Below, one piece after another: positions 1 through 6,240 of a stretch of DNA of 7,013 nucleotides (position 1 is the stretch's first letter; every line of letters begins with the position of its first letter). Made by a program: the position numbers and the translations under genes. Source of the stretch: Bacillota bacterium (GTDB taxonomy: Bacteria > Bacillota > Peptococcia > Peptococcales > Peptococcaceae); assembly GCA_023443145.1 (NCBI GenBank), contig JAEZVS010000057.1:1-7013 (forward strand), given 5' to 3'. Under the pieces are notes generated by a model. It had not been told where the DNA came from. It ran no database searches and was given only the letters and a program-made list of their open reading frames with translations.

Positions 1-153
1 GTCTTCATGAGCGCGTGCGAGAATTTCTTCGAAGAGATCTTGAGCATGAGGATTATATGGTACCAAATCCCACTTTTTCAGATTTCGTTCGTTGAGATCT
101 GCATGACTAATGATGATCTGTAGCTTATCGTCACTTAATCGTTTAAACTTCAT
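1..153 (-). CDS. mecA: MecA adaptor protein, N-terminal part (cut by window edge)
   Basis: The minus strand opens with ATG at 153 and stays open for 51 codons to base 1. The product starts MKFKRLSDDKLQIIISHADL and continues with a NERNL stretch and a QDLFEEIL helix. This matches the layout of the MecA N-terminal domain: a short beta strand, then an 'S.ADLxERN' turn, then a 'xQDLFxE(I/M)L' helix. In the known family the N-terminal domain binds substrates and the C-terminal domain, outside this window, binds ClpC and delivers substrates to ClpCP proteolysis. MecA represses competence in Bacillus through ComK. The start is supported by a strong GGAGGTG ribosome site at 159-165, seven bases from the ATG after GGAGG. 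A promoter lies just upstream. The assignment rests on about 50 residues of a poorly conserved family, so it is likely rather than certain, and the cellular role here is inferred. Confidence 0.72.
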   Translation of the reverse strand, partial: MKFKRLSDDKLQIIISHADLNERNLKKWDLVPYNPHAQDLFEEILARAHED

Positions 154-196
154 TTAGACACCTCCGTTAGAGAATGCCGCTACACTCTAGAGCTAC

Positions 197-224
197 AATA
201 TACGATATAAGATAGGTTTGTCAA
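197..224 (-). promoter_or_regulatory. Sigma-70/SigA-type promoter of mecA
   Basis: On the minus strand a perfect -35 box TTGACA (219-224) is followed after 16 bases by TATATT (197-202), a 5/6 match to the -10 consensus. Transcription should start near 190, leaving a leader of about 37 bases before the mecA ATG. The -35 box contains the TGA stop codon of tsaD (221-223), so the promoter starts inside the upstream gene. No terminator-like structure lies between tsaD and mecA, so readthrough from the tsaE–tsaD unit could add to mecA transcription. Confidence 0.75.
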
Positions 225-231
225 GACCTAT
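212..231. repeat. Inverted repeat over the mecA -35 box
   Basis: ATAGGT (212-217) and ACCTAT (226-231) are perfect 6-base arms. The 8 bases between them, ttgtcaag, hold a further inner TTG/CAA symmetry, so the element is a nearly continuous palindrome with one unpaired base. It is centred on the mecA -35 box and on the tsaD stop codon. That position fits a repressor operator. The same arms would also make a weak 6-bp RNA hairpin at the end of the tsaD message, but no U-tract follows, so termination is unlikely. No known regulator can be named from the sequence. Confidence 0.45.
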
Positions 232-1249
232 TAATATAGTCGTGAAACGGCAATTGAGCGACGGCATTTAATCGCATGTGCGACACTTCACCACGCAATA
301 ATTTATAATATGCAGCCGAACCAATCATCGCCGCATTATCTGTACAATAAGCCGGATCAGGTAAAAGCAGCGTTTTATTTTCTTGCGAAGCCATCTGTGT
401 AAATTGCTTTCTTAAAGATGAATTGGCCGATACCCCACCTGCCAGCATGATGGTTTTAACATCAAATGATTCACTGGCTTGAATGGTTTTTTCCGTAAGT
501 GTATCTACAACTGTTTTTTGAAAAGAGGCTGCCACATCCGCCACATCAATGTCATTGCCTTTCATCTTTTCTTGATTTAAATAGTTGAGTACAGCACTTT
601 TAAGACCGCTGAAGCTAAAATCATAAGGTGATGACAATCGAGCTTTAGGGAAATTGACGGCATTTTCATTTCCTTTTTTAGCCAGCAAATCAATTTGGGG
701 TCCGCCGGGATATCCCAAACCTAAGGCACGAGCCACCTTGTCATATGCTTCTCCGGCAGCATCATCCAGTGTTTTACCCAAGCTTTCATAATGACCATGA
801 TCTTGTATGCGTATGATGTTGGTGTGTCCCCCGCTGACAACCAAACAAATAGCCGGAAATGTCAAAGCGCGATGCGTCAGCATATTGGCATAAATATGAC
901 CTTCTATATGATGAACGCCAATCAAAGGTTTTCCTAAAGAAAAGGCCAGACCTTTAGCAGCTGAAACACCCACCAATAATGCCCCCACCAACCCGGGCCC
1001 GTAAGTTACCGCCACTGCATCCAGTTCATCCGGTGCAACACCACTCTGATGCAAGGCTTCTTGAATAACGAGATGAATATATTCCAAATGTTTTCGAGAG
1101 GCAAGTTCCGGGACCACGCCACCGAAATGTTGATGTAGTGCAATTTGTGTACTGACCACGTTTGACAACACATCAACGCCATTGCGCACCACTGCACAAG
1201 ACGTTTCATCACAACTGGTTTCTATGGCCAGGATGGTTTTATCCATCAT
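221..1249 (-). CDS. tsaD: tRNA N6-threonylcarbamoyladenosine transferase TsaD
   Basis: This 342-residue protein is full length for the Kae1/TsaD (YgjD/Gcp) family of ASKHA-fold enzymes. TsaD transfers the threonylcarbamoyl group from threonylcarbamoyl-AMP to A37 of tRNAs reading ANN codons, working with TsaB and TsaE in the cytoplasm. Visible marks are the N-terminal phosphate-binding stretch [10 protein letters not shown] (7-16), the metal ligands in HIEGH (H114, H118), the nucleotide-binding VSGGHT (138-143) and LAGGVSANS (269-277), and the metal-binding Asp in CTDNAAMIG (D304). The first ATG (1249) overlaps the rimI stop codon by four bases (ATGA). A second ATG follows directly at 1246 and could be used instead. 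An AGGAG site lies six to ten bases upstream. It is the last gene of the tsaE–tsaB–rimI–tsaD unit. The gene looks intact, and the old name 'O-sialoglycoprotein endopeptidase' should not be used. Confidence 0.97.
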   Translation of the reverse strand: MMDKTILAIETSCDETSCAVVRNGVDVLSNVVSTQIALHQHFGGVVPELASRKHLEYIHLVIQEALHQSGVAPDELDAVAVTYGPGLVGALLVGVSAAKGLAFSLGKPLIGVHHIEGHIYANMLTHRALTFPAICLVVSGGHTNIIRIQDHGHYESLGKTLDDAAGEAYDKVARALGLGYPGGPQIDLLAKKGNENAVNFPKARLSSPYDFSFSGLKSAVLNYLNQEKMKGNDIDVADVAASFQKTVVDTLTEKTIQASESFDVKTIMLAGGVSANSSLRKQFTQMASQENKTLLLPDPAYCTDNAAMIGSAAYYKLLRGEVSHMRLNAVAQLPFHDYINRS

Positions 1250-1686
1250 ACCCCTCTCCTTTCCTTCGAAAACAAAAGCGCATCTGTTCCATCGTAATAG
1301 GCTGCACGCACACCGAATTGTTGGAACCCCAATTTTTGATACAAGGCGATGGCCGGTGCATTGTGGCGATTCACCTCTAAAAAGATGCGTTCTACATTCA
1401 GAAGATATAAGGTCTTTATCGCATATGAGAGCAACTGTTGGCCATAGCCTAAACGCTGTTCACCGGAAGACACTGCAATACGCAACAATTCCGCTTCATC
1501 CAACACAATTTGAAAAATGGCATATGCGCAAAGCACGCCTTCATGAACACCGGAAAAAGCGAGCGTTGTCGGATTTGCTAATTGTTCCCTCAGCTGTGAA
1601 AGACGCCAAGGATGTGCAAATGCGCTTTGTTCTATTTCTGCTACTAATGGAAGATCTTCCACCTTCAAAACGCCACACTCAAACAT
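1246..1686 (-). CDS. rimI: Ribosomal protein S18 N-alanine acetyltransferase RimI (GNAT)
   Basis: With the ATG at 1686 the product is 146 residues, the usual RimI length. It is a single GNAT domain: the HPW element (25-27) of the peptide-binding side, the [11 protein letters not shown] strand (62-72), the acetyl-CoA pyrophosphate loop QRLGYG (77-82), and the C-terminal [18 protein letters not shown] block holding E104 and Y116, the expected acid/base positions, then an AYY near 129-131. RimI acetylates the N-terminal Ala of ribosomal protein S18 in Escherichia coli; relatives can have broader targets. The frame is open up to an ATG at 1770, but that would overlap tsaB by 92 bases. From 1686 the overlap is 8 bases, typical of coupled genes. 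A GTG at 1698 is a less likely alternative. Its stop codon overlaps the tsaD start. The family call is firm; S18 as the substrate is inferred from family and context. Confidence 0.92.
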   Translation of the reverse strand: MFECGVLKVEDLPLVAEIEQSAFAHPWRLSQLREQLANPTTLAFSGVHEGVLCAYAIFQIVLDEAELLRIAVSSGEQRLGYGQQLLSYAIKTLYLLNVERIFLEVNRHNAPAIALYQKLGFQQFGVRAAYYDGTDALLFSKERRGV

Positions 1687-2398
1687 CGAGATATTCACCC
1701 GGATGTGCCTCTTCCCAACGAATAACCGCCTCCGACTGTCGGATATAAAGCGGTTCAATGTGCAAGTCATTAGAATGGCGTGATGATGCTAAAATATTTT
1801 CTGCCAAATACGCAAGACGATCGGCTCGAACATATCGATCTATTCCGGTGAAACACTCAAACGGCGCTTTCAGATGCTGCGACAACTCATCGCTCAACAC
1901 ATCAAGTGCATCGCCTACAAATAAAACCGGCTCATCTCCATGCAACGCGTGTAAAAAATCCGTCAACGGCATGGCCTGATACTCGCTTAACCGCAAGATG
2001 CCGCCTGCTTGCCCCTGATAAACAGCACAGTAAACTTCTCCACGGCGTGCATTCATTATAGGGCAAATCTTTCCGCGCCAATGTCGTCCATTTTCTGCCA
2101 AAACATCTAAAGTTGGGACTGCCACTAGTGGCACCTTTCGTCCTTGAGCCAAACCTTTGGCTGTAGAAATGCCAATGCGCAGGCCCGTAAATGAGCCGGG
2201 ACCTTGGGTCACCGCCACACAGTCCACTTCTCGAACATCGCGTTGAATGAGAGAAAAGCCGGCCTCAACCATGGGCATGAGTTGCTCTGAATGGGTGAGT
2301 CCGGTATTGAGCTGGGCTTGAAATAAAATACGCCCATTCTCATAAAAAGCCACAGAAGCCGTAATAGAAGACGTGTCCAATGCGAGAATCACTGCCAT
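1679..2398 (-). CDS. tsaB: t6A biosynthesis protein TsaB
   Basis: The 239-residue product is a catalytically inactive paralogue of TsaD (YeaZ family, ASKHA fold). It forms the TsaB–TsaD heterodimer that TsaE activates in t6A37 synthesis. It opens with LALDTSSITASVAFY, the degenerate ATP-site strand, and carries the family signature GPGSFTGLRIGIS (66-78) followed by TAKGLA. The central ARRGEVYCAVY segment (near 117-127) is also typical. It lacks the TsaD metal-binding HxxxH pair, as expected for TsaB. The ATG at 2398 follows a GAGGGG site by only about five bases. The gene overlaps tsaE by 10 bases and rimI by 8, so all three are probably translationally coupled. Length and motifs indicate an intact gene. 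Confidence 0.95.
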   Translation of the reverse strand: MAVILALDTSSITASVAFYENGRILFQAQLNTGLTHSEQLMPMVEAGFSLIQRDVREVDCVAVTQGPGSFTGLRIGISTAKGLAQGRKVPLVAVPTLDVLAENGRHWRGKICPIMNARRGEVYCAVYQGQAGGILRLSEYQAMPLTDFLHALHGDEPVLFVGDALDVLSDELSQHLKAPFECFTGIDRYVRADRLAYLAENILASSRHSNDLHIEPLYIRQSEAVIRWEEAHPGEYLDV

Positions 2399-2841
2399 TC
2401 ACCCCTCAATAAAATGCGGGAACAACCCTCATCTGTCATCGTCATCATTCTCCCTTCGGGATGATGTGTCAAATGAACAGACAGATGATCCGGCGGAAGC
2501 AAGCTCGCCAATTGCTCTGCCCATTCAATAACCAAAACGCCTTGATGATTCAACAAATCCTCTAAGCCGATGTCATAGGCTTCTTCCGGATGATTAAGGC
2601 GATAAGCATCCATATGATATAAAGGCAGCCGGCCCGAGTGATATTCTGAAAGTATTGTGAACGTTGGGCTGGTCACATCTTCCAGAACACATAAACCTCT
2701 TGCCAGCCCTTGCGTGAAGGTGGTTTTTCCGCTGCCCAGATCTCCCGTTAACCATAAAGTATCTCCGGCACGCAAATAAGCGGCAAAGGTTTCCGCAAAT
2801 TTCTGAAGCGCCTGTGCAGATTGAAAAATCTTCTCTTCCAA
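2389..2841 (-). CDS. tsaE: t6A biosynthesis ATPase TsaE
   Basis: The 150-residue product is a small P-loop ATPase of the TsaE (YjeE/YdiB) family. It binds the TsaB–TsaD dimer and its ATP hydrolysis allows repeated rounds of t6A synthesis. The Walker A motif GDLGSGKTT is at 33-41, the SPTFTILSEY switch-like segment at 58-67, LYHMDAYRL at 74-82, and the VIEWAE motif at 104-109. The start codon is TTG (2841), placed seven bases behind GGGAAGGG; no ATG or GTG near this position gives a better family start. It is the first gene of the t6A unit, overlaps tsaB by 10 bases, and begins 25 bases beyond the U-tract of the tRNA terminator. I see no convincing promoter in that gap, so transcription probably comes through the terminator from upstream. 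Confidence 0.95.
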   Translation of the reverse strand: MEEKIFQSAQALQKFAETFAAYLRAGDTLWLTGDLGSGKTTFTQGLARGLCVLEDVTSPTFTILSEYHSGRLPLYHMDAYRLNHPEEAYDIGLEDLLNHQGVLVIEWAEQLASLLPPDHLSVHLTHHPEGRMMTMTDEGCSRILLRGEWQ

Positions 2842-2866
2842 AACAAATCCCTTCCCGAAAAAAGAT

Positions 2867-2900
2867 AAAAAAATGAGGTGTTTCAGCGTGCTGAAACACC
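2867..2900 (-). terminator. Intrinsic terminator after the tRNA gene
   Basis: On the minus strand GGTGTTTCAG (2891-2900) and CTGAAACACC (2877-2886) form a perfect 10-bp stem around a CACG loop. After three bases there are seven T's (2867-2873), and a further six T's at 2858-2863. This is a textbook rho-independent terminator, eight bases beyond the tRNA 3' end. It should end both the short tRNA transcript and any transcript continuing from rpoD, and it stands in front of the tsaE operon. Confidence 0.93.
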
Positions 2901-2908
2901 ATAAAGAA

Positions 2909-2980
2909 TGGGCCCACCTGGCATCGAACCAGGGACCGTCCGGTTATGAGCCGGATGCTCTGCCGCTGAGCTATAGGCCC
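2909..2980 (-). tRNA. tRNA with CAU anticodon, probably tRNA-Ile2 (k2C34); elongator Met possible
   Basis: The minus strand folds into a complete 72-base cloverleaf. The acceptor arm GGGCCTA pairs fully with TGGGCCC (one G·U), with discriminator A at 2909. The D stem is GCTC/GAGC, the anticodon stem TCCGG/CCGGA encloses CTCATAA, and the T stem CCTGG/CCAGG encloses TTCGATG. The anticodon CAT is at 2946-2948. A paired acceptor stem excludes initiator Met. The C4-G69 and C5-G68 pairs, known determinants for the lysidine synthetase TilS in E. coli, favour Ile2 (reading AUA) over elongator Met, but I cannot prove this. CCA is not encoded (A is followed by TTC), so it must be added by the CCA-adding enzyme. 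A37 after U36 makes it an expected t6A substrate. It has its own promoter and terminator. Confidence 0.95.
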
Positions 2981-3004
2981 AACACCGCACATCGGAATGT
3001 ACGT

Positions 3005-3033
3005 ATTCTATCAAATATATGTAAATTAGTCAA
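3005..3033 (-). promoter_or_regulatory. Sigma-70/SigA-type promoter of the tRNA gene
   Basis: On the minus strand TTGACT (3028-3033, 5/6) is separated by exactly 17 bases from TAGAAT (3005-3010, 5/6). The -35 box covers the last codon and part of the stop codon of rpoD. Predicted transcription start is near 2998, about 18 bases before the mature tRNA 5' end, which RNase P would trim. No terminator separates rpoD from the tRNA, so the dnaG–rpoD message probably also runs through the tRNA to the shared terminator. Confidence 0.82.
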
Positions 3034-4189
3034 GATAATCTTTTAATTTGCGGCTGCGACTGGGATGGCGGAGTTTACGTAAAGCTTTGGCTTCAATTTG
3101 ACGGATGCGTTCACGGGTGACGCCGAATTCTTGCCCGACTTCTTCTAACGTGCGGGAACGGCCGTCATCCAAACCAAAACGCAAACGCAAAACTTTTTCT
3201 TCACGCGGAGTCAGCGTGTCAAGCACTTCTTCCAACTGCTCTTTTAAAAGAACATAGCTCGCAGCTTCATCCGGTGCGGGCGCATCTTCATCTTCAATAA
3301 AATCGCCCAAATGACTGTCTTCTTCTTCGCCAATTGGCGTTTCCAAAGATACCGGTTCTTGCGCAACTTTTTGAATTTCACGCACACGCTCAGGGGTCAG
3401 TTCCATAACCGCGCCGATTTGTTCCGGCGTCGGATCAGTGCCCAATTCTTGCAGCAATTGGCGCGACACCCGCACCAACTTATTAATGGTTTCAACCATA
3501 TGCACCGGAATGCGAATGGTTCTTGCCTGATCGGCAATGGCACGGGTAATGGCTTGACGAATCCACCAAGTGGCATAGGTGCTGAACTTAAAACCTTTAC
3601 TATAATCAAATTTTTCTACAGCTTTTAAAAGACCGAGATTGCCTTCTTGTATCAAATCCAGAAAGAGCATTCCACGGCCAACATAACGCTTGGCAATACT
3701 AACCACTAATCGAAGATTCGCTTCCGCCAGCTGATTTTTGGCCTCTTCATCGCCCTCTTGCATGCGTTTGGCCAACTCAACTTCTTCTTCTGCGCTTAAA
3801 AGCGAAACGCGCCCAATCTCCTTCAAATACATCCGTACCGGATCATCAATGCCAACATCGTCCGGAACACTTAAATCCAGTTCAACTTCTTCTGTCTCAT
3901 CTGCCACCTCATGAAGGTCCGATTCATCGGGACCGTCATCCAGATCAAGAACCGATGACATATTTTTGGCTGCACCGCCATCAGGTTCCACGTCTTTGAG
4001 ATTGACGCCCACTTGATTCAGCTGCTCAAATAGGGCGTCCATATCTTCAGCGGACAATTCCATTTCTTCCAGAACATCTCCTATTTCTGCATAGGAAAGC
4101 TCTCCTTTGTCTTGTCCCAGAGTCAGTAATTTGGAAATGGTCTCTTGTACCTTTTCTTGATCTTTATTTCCTTTATTGACATCTGTCAT
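3026..4189 (-). CDS. rpoD: RNA polymerase primary sigma factor (RpoD/SigA)
   Basis: This is the housekeeping sigma factor, which directs core RNA polymerase to -10/-35 promoters such as those seen in this window. From the ATG at 4189 it is 387 residues, the short Gram-positive form without the long insert of E. coli sigma-70. In order: an acidic region 1.1-like N-terminus (1-110), region 1.2 starting [14 protein letters not shown] (115-128), region 2 from [12 protein letters not shown] through the -10 recognition helix [13 protein letters not shown] (158-214), region 3 with [13 protein letters not shown] (226-238), and region 4 from [15 protein letters not shown] to the helix-turn-helix [20 protein letters not shown] (326-365). 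The frame is open to 4276, but that start would overlap dnaG by 83 bases and add a non-homologous leader. The 4189 start lies four bases after the dnaG stop, with AAGGGAG ten bases upstream. It is co-transcribed with dnaG. Confidence 0.98.
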   Translation of the reverse strand: MTDVNKGNKDQEKVQETISKLLTLGQDKGELSYAEIGDVLEEMELSAEDMDALFEQLNQVGVNLKDVEPDGGAAKNMSSVLDLDDGPDESDLHEVADETEEVELDLSVPDDVGIDDPVRMYLKEIGRVSLLSAEEEVELAKRMQEGDEEAKNQLAEANLRLVVSIAKRYVGRGMLFLDLIQEGNLGLLKAVEKFDYSKGFKFSTYATWWIRQAITRAIADQARTIRIPVHMVETINKLVRVSRQLLQELGTDPTPEQIGAVMELTPERVREIQKVAQEPVSLETPIGEEEDSHLGDFIEDEDAPAPDEAASYVLLKEQLEEVLDTLTPREEKVLRLRFGLDDGRSRTLEEVGQEFGVTRERIRQIEAKALRKLRHPSRSRKLKDYLD

Positions 4190-4193
4190 CGGA

Positions 4194-6020
4194 TTAAGTC
4201 TCCCTTCCCAGCTGTCGCTCCAATGTGGTTTTAAGCGCCAGCAATTGCTCCAGACGATTAAGAAGCTGAACCTCATCAGAGCTGGCGCTGGTGTGTTGTA
4301 ATTGATTCAGACTTTGAACGGTTTGTTGATATTGTTCTGACACATACGCATATTGAACTTCCAACAAAAGCAATAGAAAGCGCTCGTCGGCATTTTCAGT
4401 AGAAGCCATGTCTTCCATTGTATGCATCATGCTTGTCACTTCTGAAATGTGAGTCTGAGGAACTTGTGCAATAGAGGGCACATCACCGTCTAAATAGCAT
4501 TCTTTCATTGAGAGATATAAACTCTTTGCAGATTCATCAAACAAGTTTACGCCACCTGCTTGCTCAATTTTTTCAATGCGTGACGGCTTTTCAATAAGAA
4601 AAGCTAAAATGCTCGCCGTACGATCGCTATAGGGCGCCTCAACGTCTCGAGGCATCGGCTTTATTTCTTCTGTTCGGTCATGCTCAGTCCGCTGATGTCG
4701 AGACTGTCGACGCATATATTGGCGCCATTCACTTTGCACGCTTTGTGCGCTCATACCCAAAGCGTCCGATACCAATTTAAAATCGTGATCCAACGCTGCC
4801 GGACTTTTATGATAACGAATGAGCGGAATGATCTGATCTAAAACATTCATGCGATCTTCTATGCGGCTGATATCACGATCTTCCAATAATGTGCGCACAT
4901 AAAACAGCAAGCCTTCTGTAGCATCGGCCACATGAACATTCATTTCTGCAACACCATATTTTTTAATAAAATCATCCGGGTCGTCACCATGAGGCAAATC
5001 CAATACCCGTGCATGACCACCCAAAGCTTCAATACGGTCGATACTTTTTAAAGTTGCATTTTTACCGGCCGTGTCGGCATCAAACGATGTGACAAAATGA
5101 TATGTATGACGCATTAATTTTTTTATTTGCTGCTCCGTCAAGGCTGTTCCCAAAGGAGCCACCACCTGATCCAAACCGTGCTGGTGACAGGAAATAACAT
5201 CCATATAGCCTTCCACAATGATCACTTGATCATGTTCACGAATGGCTTTTTTGGCCAGATTTAAACCATAAAGTGTGTCGCTTTTATGAAAAAGCGGGGT
5301 TTCAGCAGAGTTCAGATATTTTTGCGGAGCCTTGTCAAGCTCAATGATTCGACCTCCGAAAGCAATCGTTTCTCCTTTTTCATTTTTAATCGGGAAAATC
5401 AAGCGATCTCGAAATCGATCATAAAGCGTGCCGTTTTGTCTGGGCATGGAAAGGCCCAGCATGCATAATTCTTCTTTTGAGACGCCTTTTTTCAAAAGCC
5501 AGTTGCTTAAATTGCTCCAACCGCCAATCGTTGCCCCCAAAGAAAAACGATCAATCATATCATCCGACAACTGTCGCTCTTTCAAATATTGGCGAAACGG
5601 CGCACCATGTTTGGACTTTAATGCATGCATGTAAAACTGAGCGGCCATTTCGTTAATGCTGATAAGGCGTGCTCTACGCTTTTTTTGAACCATTTCCGCC
5701 TGGCTAAGCGCACGTTCCGGAATATGGACGCCCACTTCCTGCGCCAGTTTTCTAACCGCCTCCGGAAACGTCAGCTGTTCTATTTGCATGATGAAGCTAA
5801 ACACATTGCCCCCGGCGCCGCAGCCAAAGCAATGATAAAACTGTTTGGTGGCAGACACTGAAAAAGAGGGCGTTCTTTCATTATGAAAAGGGCAAAGACC
5901 AAAATAGTTATTGCCTTTTTTACTCAGAGACACATAACGACCAATCACTTCAGCAATATCCACTTTAGACGCAACATCATCAATAACATCTTGTGGAATG
6001 ATATTTGATCGATCAGACAT
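4194..6020 (-). CDS. dnaG: DNA primase DnaG
   Basis: The 608-residue protein makes RNA primers at the replication fork. The N-terminal CHC2 zinc-binding domain shows C43-P-F-H46 and C64-F-G-C67. The primase core contains [10 protein letters not shown] (204-213). The Toprim catalytic domain follows: [10 protein letters not shown] (266-275, with E270), SFDADTAGK (312-320, with D314 and D316) and [11 protein letters not shown] (346-356). The C-terminal part (about 440-608) is rich in charge and Gln and should hold the helicase-binding domain. It is more divergent, as is usual. A GTG at 6035 is in frame, but it falls within the ribosome-binding region. The ATG at 6020 has GGGAGG eight bases upstream and is the right start. 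It leads the dnaG–rpoD operon, a common bacterial pairing of replication and transcription genes, and is preceded by a structured leader and a strong promoter. Confidence 0.98.
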   Translation of the reverse strand: MSDRSNIIPQDVIDDVASKVDIAEVIGRYVSLSKKGNNYFGLCPFHNERTPSFSVSATKQFYHCFGCGAGGNVFSFIMQIEQLTFPEAVRKLAQEVGVHIPERALSQAEMVQKKRRARLISINEMAAQFYMHALKSKHGAPFRQYLKERQLSDDMIDRFSLGATIGGWSNLSNWLLKKGVSKEELCMLGLSMPRQNGTLYDRFRDRLIFPIKNEKGETIAFGGRIIELDKAPQKYLNSAETPLFHKSDTLYGLNLAKKAIREHDQVIIVEGYMDVISCHQHGLDQVVAPLGTALTEQQIKKLMRHTYHFVTSFDADTAGKNATLKSIDRIEALGGHARVLDLPHGDDPDDFIKKYGVAEMNVHVADATEGLLFYVRTLLEDRDISRIEDRMNVLDQIIPLIRYHKSPAALDHDFKLVSDALGMSAQSVQSEWRQYMRRQSRHQRTEHDRTEEIKPMPRDVEAPYSDRTASILAFLIEKPSRIEKIEQAGGVNLFDESAKSLYLSMKECYLDGDVPSIAQVPQTHISEVTSMMHTMEDMASTENADERFLLLLLEVQYAYVSEQYQQTVQSLNQLQHTSASSDEVQLLNRLEQLLALKTTLERQLGRET

Positions 6021-6022
6021 AA

Positions 6023-6033
6023 ATCGGCCTCCC
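6023..6033 (-). promoter_or_regulatory. dnaG ribosome binding site and complementary element
   Basis: On the minus strand GGGAGG (6028-6033) is the ribosome site that fixes the dnaG start at 6020. It runs directly into CCGAT, so that GGCCGAT (6023-6029) is complementary to ATCGGCT (6060-6066) in the leader hairpin: six Watson-Crick pairs plus one G·U. Forming that pairing would hide the last two bases of the ribosome site. Whether it forms in the cell is inference. Confidence 0.5.
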
Positions 6034-6035
6034 AC

Positions 6036-6072
6036 AAAAATGAAAAACTCCGATCAGAAAGCCGATACGGAG
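6036..6072 (-). terminator. Terminator-like hairpin (possible attenuator) in the dnaG leader
   Basis: On the minus strand CTCCG (6068-6072), a bulged T (6067) and ATC (6064-6066) pair with GATCGGAG (6048-6055) around an 8-base loop. This gives 8 bp with a GC-rich base. TTTTT (6043-6047), CA and another TTTTT (6036-6040) follow at once. This is the form of an intrinsic terminator, yet it lies between the dnaG promoter and the dnaG start, about 20 bases after the predicted transcription start. It therefore looks like an attenuator of the dnaG–rpoD operon or the end of a short leader RNA. The stem is weaker than that of the tRNA terminator. Confidence 0.55.
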
Positions 6073-6098
6073 CAAAAGGTGTAAACATATTGCATTTT

Positions 6099-6127
6099 AT
6101 TATATCAGGAAAACGCCTGAATGTAAA
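6099..6127 (-). promoter_or_regulatory. Extended -10 SigA-type promoter of dnaG–rpoD
   Basis: On the minus strand TTTACA (6122-6127, 5/6) is exactly 17 bases from a perfect TATAAT (6099-6104), which is preceded by TGA, giving the TG-n-TATAAT extended -10 form. Transcription should begin near 6092, leaving a leader of about 70 bases before the dnaG ATG. Because the promoter is of the primary-sigma type and drives the sigma gene itself, the operon is probably autocatalytic at the level of SigA supply. Confidence 0.88.
6105..6120. repeat. Inverted repeat in the dnaG promoter spacer
   Basis: TCAGG (6105-6109) and CCTGA (6116-6120) are perfect arms around aaaacg, filling the spacer between the -10 and -35 boxes almost exactly. 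A third CAGG half-site occurs at 6131-6134, so that GCCTG (6115-6119) and CAGGC (6131-6135) form a second inverted repeat flanking the -35 box. The placement suits an operator, but with 5-base arms it could be chance, and no regulator is recognisable. Confidence 0.35.
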
Positions 6128-6240
6128 CAGCAGGCCTTTATTATGGTGCCACTGCTAACGTGATTCTCCCCAAGGTACGAATAAATGTCTCAGCGCAAAA
6201 TGGAGCACTGTTATTATCCATCATTTTTCAAAACAAAATG
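6128..6240. other. Non-coding region between dgt and the dnaG promoter
   Basis: These 113 bases contain no open frame with a ribosome site and no intrinsic terminator with a U-tract behind dgt. On the minus strand, CAGTGC and GCGCTG can pair around TCCATTTT, and AGCAG and CTGCT can pair farther on. There is also an AT-only CATTTT/AAAATG repeat just after the dgt stop. None is strong. The stretch may be the dgt 3' untranslated region, in which case dgt transcription could continue into dnaG. Confidence 0.4.

Noticed and set aside
1182..1748. 188-codon open frame on the plus strand
   Set aside because: It lies fully antisense to tsaD and rimI, which have clear family motifs. Its product has no recognisable domain, and no ribosome site or plus-strand promoter is seen.
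1687..1770. Longer rimI starting at 1770
   Set aside because: It would extend the GNAT domain with 28 unrelated residues and overlap tsaB by 92 bases instead of 8.
2842..2900. Possible separate tsaE promoter using TATCTT (within the terminator T-tract) as -10
   Set aside because: At 16-18 bases upstream there is nothing like a -35 box and no extended -10; the match is explained by the T-rich terminator.
2594..2992. 132-codon minus-strand frame beginning near the tRNA
   Set aside because: Its first part is a translation of the tRNA gene itself, a common spurious product, and it then runs through the terminator and tsaE in the wrong frame.
4190..4276. Upstream start for rpoD at 4276
   Set aside because: It would add 29 residues unlike sigma factors and overlap dnaG by 83 bases; the ATG at 4189 has a good ribosome site and fits the family.
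6021..6035. GTG start for dnaG at 6035
   Set aside because: The GTG is part of the ribosome-binding region itself; the ATG at 6020 sits at the right distance from GGGAGG.
6128..6215. Faint resemblance to a TPP riboswitch (CTGAGA and ACCTTGG on the minus strand)
   Set aside because: The rest of the conserved core is missing, the order and pairing do not fit, it lies upstream of the mapped promoter elements, and neighbouring genes are unrelated to thiamine.
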